Below, one piece after another: positions 24,921 to 33,450 of a stretch of DNA of 64,000 bases. Made by a program: the position numbers and the translations under genes. The stretch comes from Microlunatus capsulatus (GTDB lineage Bacteria > Actinomycetota > Actinomycetes > Propionibacteriales > Propionibacteriaceae). Positions within the stretch are counted from its first letter, which is position 1. Every line of letters starts with the position of its first letter. The stretch covers positions 1,178,001 to 1,242,000 of the forward strand of contig NZ_JAGIOB010000001.1 in the NCBI RefSeq assembly GCF_017876495.1. The letters are read 5' to 3'. The notes below the pieces were generated by a model, which did no database searches, was not told the origin of the DNA, and was given only the letters and a program-made list of their open reading frames with translations.

Positions 24921-26333
24921 GTGACCTTCGACGTCGAGGTGCTGACCCGGGGACCGCGGCACGCCCCGCCCGCCGCGCCGGCCGTCACGGTCGCCGTCGC
25001 GGTCTCGGCGGCCGAGCGGGACGCGGCCGCCCGGCTGCGGCACGCCACCTTCGTCGAGGAGCAGGGCCTGTTCGCCCGGCACGACCGCGACGACGCCGAC
25101 GACGACGCCCGCGCCCTCACCCTGGTGGCCCGCGACGGCTCCGGCGCCGTGCTGGGCACCGTGCGGCTGGCCCCGGCCACCGCCGTCGACGTGGGCTGGT
25201 GGACCGGCAGCCGGCTGGCCGTCCGGCCCGACGCCCGGGGGCACGCGCTGGGCGTCGGCTCGGCCCTGGTGCGGGCGGCCTGCGCCCACGCCGAGGCCCG
25301 CGGGGTGCTCCGCTTCGACGCCCACGTGCAGCGGCAGAACGCCCGCCTGTTCACCCGGCTGGGCTGGCGGGCGCTGGACGAAGAGCAGGTGCACGGCCAC
25401 CCGCACGTGCTGATGACCTGGCCCGTCCACCGGGTCGCCGACCTCGTCGCCCGGACCAAGGCCCCGCTGGGTGCCACCCTCGCCACCCTCGGCGGCGGCG
25501 CGGCCGGCCTCGGCGGCCCCGGCTTCCGGGGCGACGACGGCGCCCCGGTGCCCGGCAGCGACCTCGTCGCGGCCACCGACGCCGTCCTGCCCTCGATGGT
25601 GGAGCGCGACCCGGAGTGGGCCGGCTGGTGCGCGGTGCTGGTCAACCTCAACGACCTCGCCGCGATGGGCGCGGAGCCGGTGGGCCTGCTCGACGCCCTC
25701 GGGGCCCGCGACCGCTCCTTCGCCACCCGCGTGGTGCACGGCCTGGCCGCGGCCGCCCGGGCCTGGGACGTCCCCGTGCTGGGCGGGCACACCCAGCTGG
25801 GCGTCCCCGCCGCGCTCTCGGTGACGGCGCTGGGCCGCACGGACCGCCCCGTCCCCGGCGGCGGCGGCCGGCCCGGTCACGCCGTCCGGCTGACGGCCGA
25901 CCTCGGCGGCCGCTGGCGCGCCGGCTACACCGGGCAGCAGTGGGACTCCACCAGCGGCCGGACCACCGCCGAGCTCCGGGCGATGGGCTCCGCCGTGGCC
26001 CGCACCGCCCCCGCGGCGGCCAAGGACGTCAGCATGGCCGGCGTCGTCGGCACCCTCGGCATGCTCGCCGAGGCGAGCGGCTGCGGGGCCACCCTGGACG
26101 TCGCCGACGTCCCGCGCCCCGCCGGCGCCACCGCCGGGGACTGGCTGACCTGCTTCCCCGGCTTCGCGATGCTCACCGCCGACGCCCCGGGCGCCGAGCC
26201 GGCCTCCGCCGGCCCGGCCACGTCCGCGGTCTGCGGCACCCTGCACGACACCCCCGGGGTCTCCCTGCGCTGGCCCGACGGCCGGCTCACCGAGGCCCTC
26301 TCCCCCCACGTCACCGGACTAGGACCCGCATGA
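24921..26333 (+). CDS. GNAT acetyltransferase - AIR synthase-related fusion (MSMEG_0567/Sll0787 family)
   Basis: 470 residues, GTG start one base after the radical SAM gene. Residues about 20-170 form a GNAT acyltransferase domain (LAVRPDARGHALGVGSALVRAA is the acyl-CoA loop region; N-terminal AARLRHATFVEEQG). Residues about 185-470 resemble PurM/AIR synthase-like ATP-binding enzymes (GDDGAPVPGSDLVAATD, LVNLNDLAAMGAEPVGLLDAL). In some bacteria these are two separate genes (nitE and nitF of Nit1C); here they are fused. Suggests a nucleotide-dependent step coupled to acylation. Ends in a 4-nt ATGA overlap with the nitrilase. Confidence 0.9.
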   Translation: MTFDVEVLTRGPRHAPPAAPAVTVAVAVSAAERDAAARLRHATFVEEQGLFARHDRDDADDDARALTLVARDGSGAVLGTVRLAPATAVDVGWWTGSRLAVRPDARGHALGVGSALVRAACAHAEARGVLRFDAHVQRQNARLFTRLGWRALDEEQVHGHPHVLMTWPVHRVADLVARTKAPLGATLATLGGGAAGLGGPGFRGDDGAPVPGSDLVAATDAVLPSMVERDPEWAGWCAVLVNLNDLAAMGAEPVGLLDALGARDRSFATRVVHGLAAAARAWDVPVLGGHTQLGVPAALSVTALGRTDRPVPGGGGRPGHAVRLTADLGGRWRAGYTGQQWDSTSGRTTAELRAMGSAVARTAPAAAKDVSMAGVVGTLGMLAEASGCGATLDVADVPRPAGATAGDWLTCFPGFAMLTADAPGAEPASAGPATSAVCGTLHDTPGVSLRWPDGRLTEALSPHVTGLGPA

Positions 26334-27256
26334 GCCGTTCACCGAGCACGTCGACCACCATCATCACCGCCGTCTCGGCGGCCTTCGGGCGCGACCTCGA
26401 GGAGGCCTACGCCGCCATCGCCACGATCGCCATCGAGGCCCGCGAGCGCGGCACCGACCTGCTGGTGCTGCCCGAGGCGTGCCTCGGCGGCTACCTGCCC
26501 AGCCTCGGCAACGCGGGCGACGACGCCGAGACCCGCGCCCGCCGGGCCCGCGACCTGCCGCCGGCCCTGGAGCTCGACGGCCCCGAGCTCCGCCGGGTCG
26601 CAGGGCTCGCGGGCGACATGCTCGTGCTGGTCGGCATCCGCGAGGCCGCCGGCGCGGACACCTACAACACCGCCGTCGCCCTCACCGGCGACGGGGTGCT
26701 GGCCACCCACCGCAAGGTGCACCAGCCGCTCGGGGAGAACCTCTGCTACGCCGCGAGCGACGGCTTCGCGGCCTTCGACTCCCCCGTCGGCCGGATGGGC
26801 ATGCTCATCTGCTACGACAAGGCCTTCCCCGAGGCCTCCCGCACCCTCGCCCTCGACGGCGCCGAGATCATCGCCGCGCTGTCGGCCTGGCCGGCGGCCC
26901 GCACGGCGACGGCGGCGAACCTGGAGGACGACCGCTGGAAGAAGCGCCACGACCTCTACGACGCCGCCCGGGCGCTGGACAACCAGGTGGTCTGGGTGGC
27001 CTCCAACCAGGCCGGCACCTTCGGCTCCCTGCGGTTCGTCGGCAGCGCCAAGGTGGTCGGGCCGGGCGGTGAGGTGCTGGCCGCGACCGGCGTCGGACCG
27101 GGCCTGGCCACCGCCGCCGTCGACGTCCCGGCCGTGCTGGCCGGCGCGCGGGGCGGGATGTACGCCCTGCGCGACCGCCGGCCCTCGGCCTACCGGCTCG
27201 ACGCCGTCCTGGGCGACTACGAGCCCGCGCCCCGGCCGGAGCCGTCCTATGCCTGA
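26330..27256 (+). CDS. Nit1 family nitrilase (active-site complete)
   Basis: 308 residues of the carbon-nitrogen hydrolase superfamily, hydrolysing a C-N bond such as a nitrile (or cyanide in cyanotrophic relatives). All catalytic residues are present: E49 (LLVLPEACLGGY), K129 (THRKVHQP), the second Glu in QPLGEN (E136) and nucleophile C161 (GMLICYDKAFPE). Members assemble into spiral filaments. This is the catalytic member of the cluster; a degenerate paralogue lies two genes downstream. Substrate here cannot be fixed without assay. Confidence 0.93.
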   Translation: MSRSPSTSTTIITAVSAAFGRDLEEAYAAIATIAIEARERGTDLLVLPEACLGGYLPSLGNAGDDAETRARRARDLPPALELDGPELRRVAGLAGDMLVLVGIREAAGADTYNTAVALTGDGVLATHRKVHQPLGENLCYAASDGFAAFDSPVGRMGMLICYDKAFPEASRTLALDGAEIIAALSAWPAARTATAANLEDDRWKKRHDLYDAARALDNQVVWVASNQAGTFGSLRFVGSAKVVGPGGEVLAATGVGPGLATAAVDVPAVLAGARGGMYALRDRRPSAYRLDAVLGDYEPAPRPEPSYA

Positions 27257-27539
27257 GATGACCTTCACCACGCGCTGGCCCGACGGCGGCGAGCTGGTCA
27301 GCTACTCCCCCTCGCTGGTCGTGCACGACCACCTGGAGGTGGGCGAGCGGTACGCCGTCGCGGACTTCCTCGCCCGCTCCCGCACGGCGCTGGGGACCGC
27401 GAGCGAGCGGGTGCGGGCCCGCTACGGCGTCCCCTGCTCCCGGGCGGCCGCATCCCTGGCGGTCATCGAGGCGCGCGCCGCCGGCGTGGCCGGCGAGGTC
27501 GAGGTCACCGCGCTCCGACCGGCGCGGGAGGCACGGTGA
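27249..27539 (+). CDS. MSMEG_0570 family nitrogen starvation response protein
   Basis: 96 residues, small soluble protein of unknown function that travels with the Nit1C cluster (nitG position). Conserved start MTFTTRWPDGGELVSYSPSLVV, then VGERYAVADFLARSRTALGTASERVRARYG. ATG 27249 overlaps the nitrilase by 8 bp; ATG 27258 would start at MTFTTRW and avoid most overlap, and is equally possible. Its stop overlaps the next GTG. Confidence 0.88.
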   Translation: MPEMTFTTRWPDGGELVSYSPSLVVHDHLEVGERYAVADFLARSRTALGTASERVRARYGVPCSRAAASLAVIEARAAGVAGEVEVTALRPAREAR

Positions 27540-28813
27540 GCACGGCCGCGCCCCGGCACGTGCCCGTGGTCGTCGTCGGCGCGGGCCAGGCCGGCCTGTC
27601 GGCCAGCTGGTACCTGACCCGGCACGGCGTCGAGCACCTGGTGCTGGAGCGGGACACCGCCGCCCACGCCTGGCGGGACAGCCGCTGGGACCACTTCACC
27701 CTCGTCACCCCCAACTGGCAGTGCCGGCTGCCGGGCTTCCCCTACCCCGGCCCCGACCCCGACGGCTTCATGACCCGCGAGCAGGTGCTCGCCTACCTGG
27801 CCGACTACGTGGCGCTGGTCGACCCGCCGCTGCGCGAGCACGTCACCGTCACCTCGGTGCAGCAGGACGGGTCCGGCGGGTTCCTCGTCAGCACCCGCTC
27901 GGCGAGCGGTGACGTCGAGGTGCTGCGGGCCGACCACGTCGTCGTGGCCACCGGCGGCTACCACGACCCGCACGTGCCGCGGCTGGCCGACCGGCTGCCG
28001 GAGGACCTCGTGCAGGTGCACTCCTCGGCCTACCGGCACGCCGACGCCCTGCCGCCGGGCGCGGTGCTGGTGGTGGGCAGCGGCCAGTCGGGCGCCCAGA
28101 TCGCGGAGGACCTGCACCTGGAGGGCCGCCGGGTGCACCTCGTCGTCGGCTCGGCGCCCCGGGTCGCGCGGTTCTACCGCGGCCGCGACTGCGTGGCCTG
28201 GCTGGAGGACATGGGCACCTACGACGTGCCGGTGCAGCAGCAGCCCGGCGGGCTGGCGGCGCGCGAGAAGACCAACCACTACGTGACCGGGCGCGACGGC
28301 GGCCGCGACATCGACCTGCGGGCCTTCGCCCGTGACGGGATGCGGTTGCACGGCCGGCTGCTCGGCTGCACCGGCACCCGTCTCGCGCTGGCCCCCACCC
28401 TGGAGGCGTCGCTGGACGCCGCCGACGCGGTGGCCGAGTCGATCAAGGACGCGATCGACGTGCACATCGCGAAGCTGGGCCTGGACGCCCCGACCGAGCC
28501 GCGCTACGTGCCGGTGTGGCGGCCGGAGTCCGAGAGCACCGCGCTGGACCTGGCAGCGGAGGGCATCACCTCGGTGGTCTGGGCGGTGGGCTTCCGGAGC
28601 AACTTCCGCTGGCTGCGGGTGCCCGTCTTCGACGGCGAGGGCCAGCCCTGCCACGAGCGCGGCGTCACCGCCGTCGAGGGCCTCTACTTCCTGGGCCTGC
28701 CGTGGCTGCACACCTGGGGCTCGGGCCGGTTCGCCGGCGTCGACCGCGACGCCGCGCACGTCGTCGAGCACCTCGCCGCGCGGGTCCGCACGCCGCAGGC
28801 CGCGCTCGGCTGA
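27536..28813 (+). CDS. MSMEG_0569 family flavin-dependent oxidoreductase (Nit1C)
   Basis: 425 residues, GTG start overlapping the previous stop (GTGA). Class B flavin monooxygenase-like enzyme: FAD-binding VVVVGAGQAGLSASWYL (residues 10-26), and a second Rossmann motif VLVVGSGQSGAQIAEDL for NADPH. Predicted to oxygenate or dehydrogenate the substrate of the pathway; none is proven. It corresponds to nitH in other descriptions of the cluster. The pseudo-nitrilase begins 2 bp after its stop. Confidence 0.9.
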   Translation: MSTAAPRHVPVVVVGAGQAGLSASWYLTRHGVEHLVLERDTAAHAWRDSRWDHFTLVTPNWQCRLPGFPYPGPDPDGFMTREQVLAYLADYVALVDPPLREHVTVTSVQQDGSGGFLVSTRSASGDVEVLRADHVVVATGGYHDPHVPRLADRLPEDLVQVHSSAYRHADALPPGAVLVVGSGQSGAQIAEDLHLEGRRVHLVVGSAPRVARFYRGRDCVAWLEDMGTYDVPVQQQPGGLAAREKTNHYVTGRDGGRDIDLRAFARDGMRLHGRLLGCTGTRLALAPTLEASLDAADAVAESIKDAIDVHIAKLGLDAPTEPRYVPVWRPESESTALDLAAEGITSVVWAVGFRSNFRWLRVPVFDGEGQPCHERGVTAVEGLYFLGLPWLHTWGSGRFAGVDRDAAHVVEHLAARVRTPQAALG

Positions 28814-28815
28814 GG

Positions 28816-29688
28816 ATGGCGCTCACCCGCATCGGCGCCGTCGCGGGCCACTTCGGCCGCGACGTGGACCGCACGCTGGCCAAGCTCGCCGGGATCGTCG
28901 CCGCGGCCCGGCGCGACGGGCTCGACCTGCTCGTGCTGCCCGGCGCCACCCTCGGCGGCTACATCCCCGACCTGCGCCACCCCGGCCGCGACGACCTGCC
29001 CCCGGTGCTGGCCCTCGACGGCCCCGAGCTGGCGGCGCTGCGGCGGATGGCCGGCCCGCTGACGCTCTGCGTCGGCTTCTGCGAGGAGGCCGACGGGCGG
29101 CGCTACAACACCGCGGTCTGCCTCAGCGGCGACGGGCTCCTCGGCCACCACCGCAAGGTCCACCAGCCCGCCGGCGAGCACTTCGCCTACGCGGCCGGCG
29201 ACCGCTTCGCCGCCTTCGACACCCCGGTGGGCCGGCTGGGCCTGCTCGTCGACTACGACAAGACCTTCCCGGAGTCGACGCGCACCCTGGCCCTCGACGG
29301 GGCCCGCGTCGTCGCCGCGCTGTCGGCCTGGCCGGCCAGCGTCACCGACCGGGCGGCCCGGATCACCGAGGACCGGCAGTCCCGGCTGTTCGACCTGTAC
29401 GACGCGGCCCGGGCGGCCGAGAACCAGGTGGTGCTCGCCTCGGCCAACCAGACCGGCGTGCTGGGCGACCTCCGCTTCCTCGGCCAGGCCAAGGTCGTGG
29501 GCCCGGGCGGCGACGTGCTGGCCCGCACCTGGTCCAAGGGCGCGCTGGCCCGCGCCGACCTCGACGTCGACGCCGAGGTCGACCGGGCCCGCCGGGTGCT
29601 CTCCCACCTGGCCGAGCGCCGACCGGCCGCCTACCGGCTGGACGCCCCCGCCCCGCCCGGCGCGGCCGTCCCGGGGGCCACGGGATGA
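28816..29688 (+). CDS. Second nitrilase paralogue lacking catalytic Glu and Cys (probable pseudoenzyme)
   Basis: 290 residues, clearly homologous to the upstream nitrilase (shared HRKVHQP, YDKxFPExxRTLALDGA, LSAWPA, LYDAARAxxNQVV). Two of four active-site residues are replaced: Gly43 in LLVLPGATLGGY (Glu49 in the active copy) and Asp146 in GLLVDYDKTFPE (Cys161). K114 and the following Glu (QPAGEH) are kept. The frame is intact, with no stop or frameshift, and it is embedded by 2-bp and 4-bp junctions in the operon, so it is probably expressed. It may be a structural or regulatory partner in nitrilase filaments, or a binder of the substrate. Confidence 0.88.
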   Translation: MALTRIGAVAGHFGRDVDRTLAKLAGIVAAARRDGLDLLVLPGATLGGYIPDLRHPGRDDLPPVLALDGPELAALRRMAGPLTLCVGFCEEADGRRYNTAVCLSGDGLLGHHRKVHQPAGEHFAYAAGDRFAAFDTPVGRLGLLVDYDKTFPESTRTLALDGARVVAALSAWPASVTDRAARITEDRQSRLFDLYDAARAAENQVVLASANQTGVLGDLRFLGQAKVVGPGGDVLARTWSKGALARADLDVDAEVDRARRVLSHLAERRPAAYRLDAPAPPGAAVPGATG

Positions 29689-30776
29689 GGCTCGCGCTGC
29701 TCACCTACTCGACGAAGCCGCGCGGGGGCGTGGTGCACACGCTGGCCCTGGCCGAGGCGCTGGCGGCCCTGGGCGTCGACGTCACCGTGTGGACGCTGGG
29801 CCGGGGCGGGGACGCCGACTTCTTCCGGCCCGTCGACCCGGCCGTCCGCGTCCGGGTCGTCGACTTCCCCGCGGTGGACGGCGAGGCCGTGGGCGCGCGC
29901 ATCGTCCGCTCGATCGCCACGCTCCGGGCCGCCTTCGACGCCCACCTCGCCGCGGGCGGGACCTACGACGTCGTGCACGCGCAGGACTGCATCAGCGCGA
30001 ACGCGGTGGAGCGGTGCGTGCGGACCGTCCACCACCTCGACCACTTCACGACCCCCGAGCTGGCCGCCTGCCACGAGCGGGCCGTCGTCCGGCCCTCGGC
30101 GCTGGTCTGCGTGTCGGCCTCGGTGGCGCGCGAGGTGGAGCAGGGCTGGGGGCGCCACCCCACCGTCATCGGCAACGGCGTCGAGGCGGAGCGGTTCGCG
30201 GCCGCGGCGCAGGACCACGCCGGGCAGCAGCACTGGCGCGACCGCGTCGGCGAGCGGTACGTGCTGGCCGTCGGCGGGATCGAGCCGCGCAAGGGCAGCC
30301 TGGACCTGCTGGAGGCGGTGGCCCGGCTGCGGGTCGACGACCCCGGGCTGGAGCTGGTGGTCGCGGGCGGGGAGACCCTCTTCGACTACCGCGACTACCG
30401 GGCGGCCTTCGACGACCGGGCCCGCGCGCTGGGCGTGGTGCCGCAGGTCCTCGGCCCCGTCGAGCACGCGGCGCTGCCGTCGCTGGTCGCCGGCTGCGGG
30501 GCCCTGGGCTTCGTCTCCACCCAGGAGGGCTTCGGGCTGGCGGCGATGGAGGCACTGGCCGCCGACGTCCCCGTCGTCGTCCGCGACCTGCCGGTGATGG
30601 CGGAGGTGTTCGGGCCGCACGTGCGCTACGGCTCGGACCCGGCGGGCATGGCGGTGGCCCTGCGGGCGGCTCTCGACGAGGGCCCGCTGCCCGGCGGCCA
30701 GGCCTTCGCCCGCCGGCACACCTGGGCCGCCGCGGCCCGCGCGCACCTCGCCTTCTACGCCGCCCGGGAACCTTGA
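29685..30776 (+). CDS. MSMEG_0565 family glycosyltransferase (GT4-like)
   Basis: 363 residues, starting in a 4-nt overlap with the pseudo-nitrilase. GT-B fold: N-terminal LALLTYSTKPRGGVVHTLALAEAL, then VHAQDCISANAV, and the C-terminal donor-binding site with VLAVGGIEPRKG and the E-x7-E motif as TQEGFGLAAMEALAADVPVV. Resembles nucleotide-sugar or phosphosugar transferases of family GT4. The end product of the Nit1C cluster may therefore be glycosylated, but the acceptor is unknown. Last gene of the operon. Confidence 0.9.
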   Translation: MRLALLTYSTKPRGGVVHTLALAEALAALGVDVTVWTLGRGGDADFFRPVDPAVRVRVVDFPAVDGEAVGARIVRSIATLRAAFDAHLAAGGTYDVVHAQDCISANAVERCVRTVHHLDHFTTPELAACHERAVVRPSALVCVSASVAREVEQGWGRHPTVIGNGVEAERFAAAAQDHAGQQHWRDRVGERYVLAVGGIEPRKGSLDLLEAVARLRVDDPGLELVVAGGETLFDYRDYRAAFDDRARALGVVPQVLGPVEHAALPSLVAGCGALGFVSTQEGFGLAAMEALAADVPVVVRDLPVMAEVFGPHVRYGSDPAGMAVALRAALDEGPLPGGQAFARRHTWAAAARAHLAFYAAREP

Positions 30777-30859
30777 CGCGATCTTGACGCCGACAACCCG
30801 TGCCCGCGCGCCGGGTCGTCCTAGCGTCGAGGGGCAGAGTCCTTCGACGCAGGAGCAGC

Positions 30860-32845
30860 ATGACCCTCACGGCCCCGCCGGCCGCCCCGACCCCCGTGGC
30901 GCCGTCCCCGGCGCCCGCCCGCGGACCCGTCCGCGGCTGGCTGCTGGACGGCCTCCCCGACCGCGGCCGCGGCCACCCCGGACCCCACGCCCACCCGGAC
31001 GACACCGGCACGAAGCACTCCTGGTGGCGGGTGATGTGCCTGACCGGCGTCGACTACTTCTCCACCCTCGGCTACCAGCCGGGCATCGCGGCGCTGGCCG
31101 CCGGGGCGGTGTCCCCGCTGGCCACCCTGGTCCTGGTCGCCCTCACCCTGCTGGGCGCGCTGCCGGTCTACCGCCGGGTGGCGCAGGAGAGCCCGCACGG
31201 CGAGGGCTCGATCGCCATGCTGGAGCGGCTGCTGTCGTTCTGGGGCGGCAAGCTGTTCGTGCTGGTGCTGCTGGGCTTCGCGGCGACCGACTTCCTCATC
31301 ACCATGACGCTCTCGGCCGCCGACGCGACCGCCCACCTGGTCGAGAACCCGCACCTCTCCCCGCTGCTCGAGGGGCACGAGGTGCCCGTGACCCTGGTGC
31401 TGCTGGCCCTGCTGGGCGCGGTGTTCCTCAAGGGCTTCCGCGAGGCGATCGGCATCGCCGTCGGCCTCGTCGGGGTGTACCTGGCCCTCAACGTGCTGGT
31501 CATCGGCGTCGGGATCTACCACGTCGTCACCCAGCCGTCGGTGGTCACCGACTGGCAGGCGGCCCTGACCACCTCGCACGCCGACCCGCTGATGGTGGTC
31601 GCGGTCGCCCTCCTGGTGTTCCCCAAGCTCGCGCTCGGGCTGTCCGGCTTCGAGACCGGCGTCGCCGTGATGCCGCACATCGCGGGCGCCCCCGGGGACA
31701 CCGAGGAGCACCCCCGCGGCCGGATCGCCGGCGCGAAGCGGCTGCTGACCGCCGCGGCGCTCACGATGAGCGTCTTCCTCGTCTCCAGCAGCGTCGTCAC
31801 CACGCTGCTCATCCCCGCGGCGGAGTTCCAGCCCGGCGGGGAGGCCAACGGCCGGGCGCTGGCCTACCTGGCGCACTCCTACCTGGGCGGGGTCGTCGGC
31901 AGCGTCTACGACGCGTCCACCATCGCCATCCTGTGGTTCGCGGGCGCCTCGGCCATGGCCGGGCTGCTCAACCTCATCCCGCGCTACCTGCCCCGCTACG
32001 GGATGGCCCCGGACTGGGCCCGCGCGGTCCGGCCGCTGGTGCTCATCCTCATCGCCGCCGCCTTCGTCATCACGGTGATCTTCCGCGCCGACGTGGACGC
32101 CCAGGGCGGCGCCTACGCCACCGGCGTGCTGGTCCTCATCACCTCCGCGGCCATCGCGGTGACGCTGGCGGCCCGGCGCGCGCGGCAGCCCAAGCGGACG
32201 GTCGCCTTCGCCGTCGTCGCCCTGGTCTTCCTCTACACGACCGCGGCCAACGTGGTGGAGCGCCCCGACGGCGTCCGGATCGCCGCGGTCTTCATCGCCG
32301 CGATCGTCGCCGTCTCGCTGGTCTCGCGGCTGACCCGGGCCTTCGAGCTCCGGGTGGACGCCGTGGTGCTCGACCCGACCGCGCAGCGCTTCCTGCGCGA
32401 GTGCGCCCGCCGCACCATCCGGCTGGTGCCGAACGAGCCCGACCGCCGCGACGCCGGGGAGTACCGCGAGAAGCTGCGGCAGGTGCTGCGCGACAACGAC
32501 CTGCGCGACGAGGAGGACGTCGTCCTCGTCGAGATCACCGTGGCCGACGCGTCGGACTTCCAGAGCACGCTGGAGGTGCACGGCGAGGTGCGGCACGGCC
32601 GCTACCGGGTGCTCACCGCGACCAGCTCGACGGTGCCCAACGCGCTCGCGGCGCTGCTGCTGGAGGTCCGCGACGTGACCGGGCGCTCGCCGCACGTCTA
32701 CTTCGAGTGGACCGAGGGCAACCCGGTCGTCAACCTCGCCCGGTTCCTGCTGCTGGGCAGTGGTGAGATCGCGCCTGTGACGCGCGAGGTGCTCCGCCGC
32801 GCCGAGCGCGACCGGAGCCGTCGGCCGCACGTGCACGTGGGCTGA
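30860..32845 (+). CDS. APC-superfamily permease with a cytosolic C-terminal domain (KimA-like)
   Basis: 661 residues. A short basic and Pro-rich N-terminus, then about 12 hydrophobic segments from [20 protein letters not shown] onward, the APC helix 1 signature. After residue about 500 follows a soluble domain of about 160 residues with [18 protein letters not shown] and repeated [18 protein letters not shown]. This size and layout match APC members with long cytosolic tails, including the KimA-type potassium importer; amino acid transport is the alternative. RBS aggag precedes the ATG. TTGACG occurs twice upstream (30773, 30784). Confidence 0.72.
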   Translation: MTLTAPPAAPTPVAPSPAPARGPVRGWLLDGLPDRGRGHPGPHAHPDDTGTKHSWWRVMCLTGVDYFSTLGYQPGIAALAAGAVSPLATLVLVALTLLGALPVYRRVAQESPHGEGSIAMLERLLSFWGGKLFVLVLLGFAATDFLITMTLSAADATAHLVENPHLSPLLEGHEVPVTLVLLALLGAVFLKGFREAIGIAVGLVGVYLALNVLVIGVGIYHVVTQPSVVTDWQAALTTSHADPLMVVAVALLVFPKLALGLSGFETGVAVMPHIAGAPGDTEEHPRGRIAGAKRLLTAAALTMSVFLVSSSVVTTLLIPAAEFQPGGEANGRALAYLAHSYLGGVVGSVYDASTIAILWFAGASAMAGLLNLIPRYLPRYGMAPDWARAVRPLVLILIAAAFVITVIFRADVDAQGGAYATGVLVLITSAAIAVTLAARRARQPKRTVAFAVVALVFLYTTAANVVERPDGVRIAAVFIAAIVAVSLVSRLTRAFELRVDAVVLDPTAQRFLRECARRTIRLVPNEPDRRDAGEYREKLRQVLRDNDLRDEEDVVLVEITVADASDFQSTLEVHGEVRHGRYRVLTATSSTVPNALAALLLEVRDVTGRSPHVYFEWTEGNPVVNLARFLLLGSGEIAPVTREVLRRAERDRSRRPHVHVG

Positions 32846-32877
32846 GCGCGGCGGGCGCGCGGCCGGGCCACGCGCCC

Positions 32878-32883
32878 TAGGGT
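32878..32883 (+). promoter_or_regulatory. -10 box of a leaderless promoter (VOC gene)
   Basis: TAGGGT followed by 6 nt and then the ATG at 32890, which would be the first base of the transcript. No ribosome binding site. Confidence 0.6.
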
Positions 32884-32889
32884 CGGCCC

Positions 32890-33285
32890 ATGGACATGAA
32901 GCTGGAGCTGGTCCCCGTGCCGGTCGCCGACGTCGACCGCGCCCTGGCCTTCTACACCGAGCAGCTCGGGTTCGCCCTCGACGTCGACGTGCAGCCCGCG
33001 CCGGGCATGCGGGTGGTGCAGCTGACGCCGCCGGGCTCGGCCTGCTCCGTCGTCATCGGCACCGGCCTGGGCCCCATCTCGGCGATGGCCCCGGGCACCC
33101 TCCAGGCGCTGCACCTCGTCGTGGCCGACATCGAGGCCGCCCGCGCCGAGCTGCGGGGCCGCGGGGTCGACGTCGGGGAGGTCAGCGACGTCGGCGGCGG
33201 CGTGCGCTACGCCTGGTTCGGCGACCCGGACGGCAACACGTGGACGCTGCAGGAGATGGCCTGGCGGACCGGCGACGCCTTCTGA
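32890..33285 (+). CDS. VOC family protein (glyoxalase-like)
   Basis: 131 residues with the vicinal-oxygen-chelate beta-alpha-beta-beta-beta repeat: VPVADVDRALAFYTEQLGF at the N-terminus and GNTWTLQEM at the end, where a metal-ligand Glu normally lies. The HLVVADI segment begins the second module. Possible roles are lactoylglutathione lyase-like activity, dioxygenase or antibiotic binding; no ligand is predicted. Leaderless promoter; a terminator follows 15 bp after the stop. Confidence 0.85.
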   Translation: MDMKLELVPVPVADVDRALAFYTEQLGFALDVDVQPAPGMRVVQLTPPGSACSVVIGTGLGPISAMAPGTLQALHLVVADIEAARAELRGRGVDVGEVSDVGGGVRYAWFGDPDGNTWTLQEMAWRTGDAF

Positions 33286-33300
33286 CGGCGCCGGCGCGAG

Positions 33301-33332
33301 GGCCCTCAGCCGGAGGCCGCCGGCTGAGGGCC
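33301..33332 (+). terminator. Terminator after the VOC gene
   Basis: Perfect 13-bp stem (33301-33313 with 33320-33332) with a 6-nt loop, between convergent genes. Confidence 0.75.
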
Positions 33333-33362
33333 ACCGGCGGACCGCCACCGGCCGGGGACGCG

Positions 33363-33404
33363 GACGGGCCGCGCCCCCGGGAGATCCCGGGAGCACGGCC
33401 CGTC
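33363..33404 (-). terminator. Terminator downstream of glgX
   Basis: 8-bp outer stem (gacgggcc/ggcccgtc) enclosing a self-pairing cccggg core, about 46 bp after the glgX stop on the minus strand. Confidence 0.55.
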
Positions 33405-33450
33405 GGCACCTGCTCCTGACGAGGGCGGTCGCCCGCCCGGCGCCTCCGCC

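Noticed and set aside
28816-29688. Calling the second nitrilase an active amidase or nitrilase
   Set aside because: The nucleophile Cys and first Glu are absent, so standard C-N hydrolysis is not expected.
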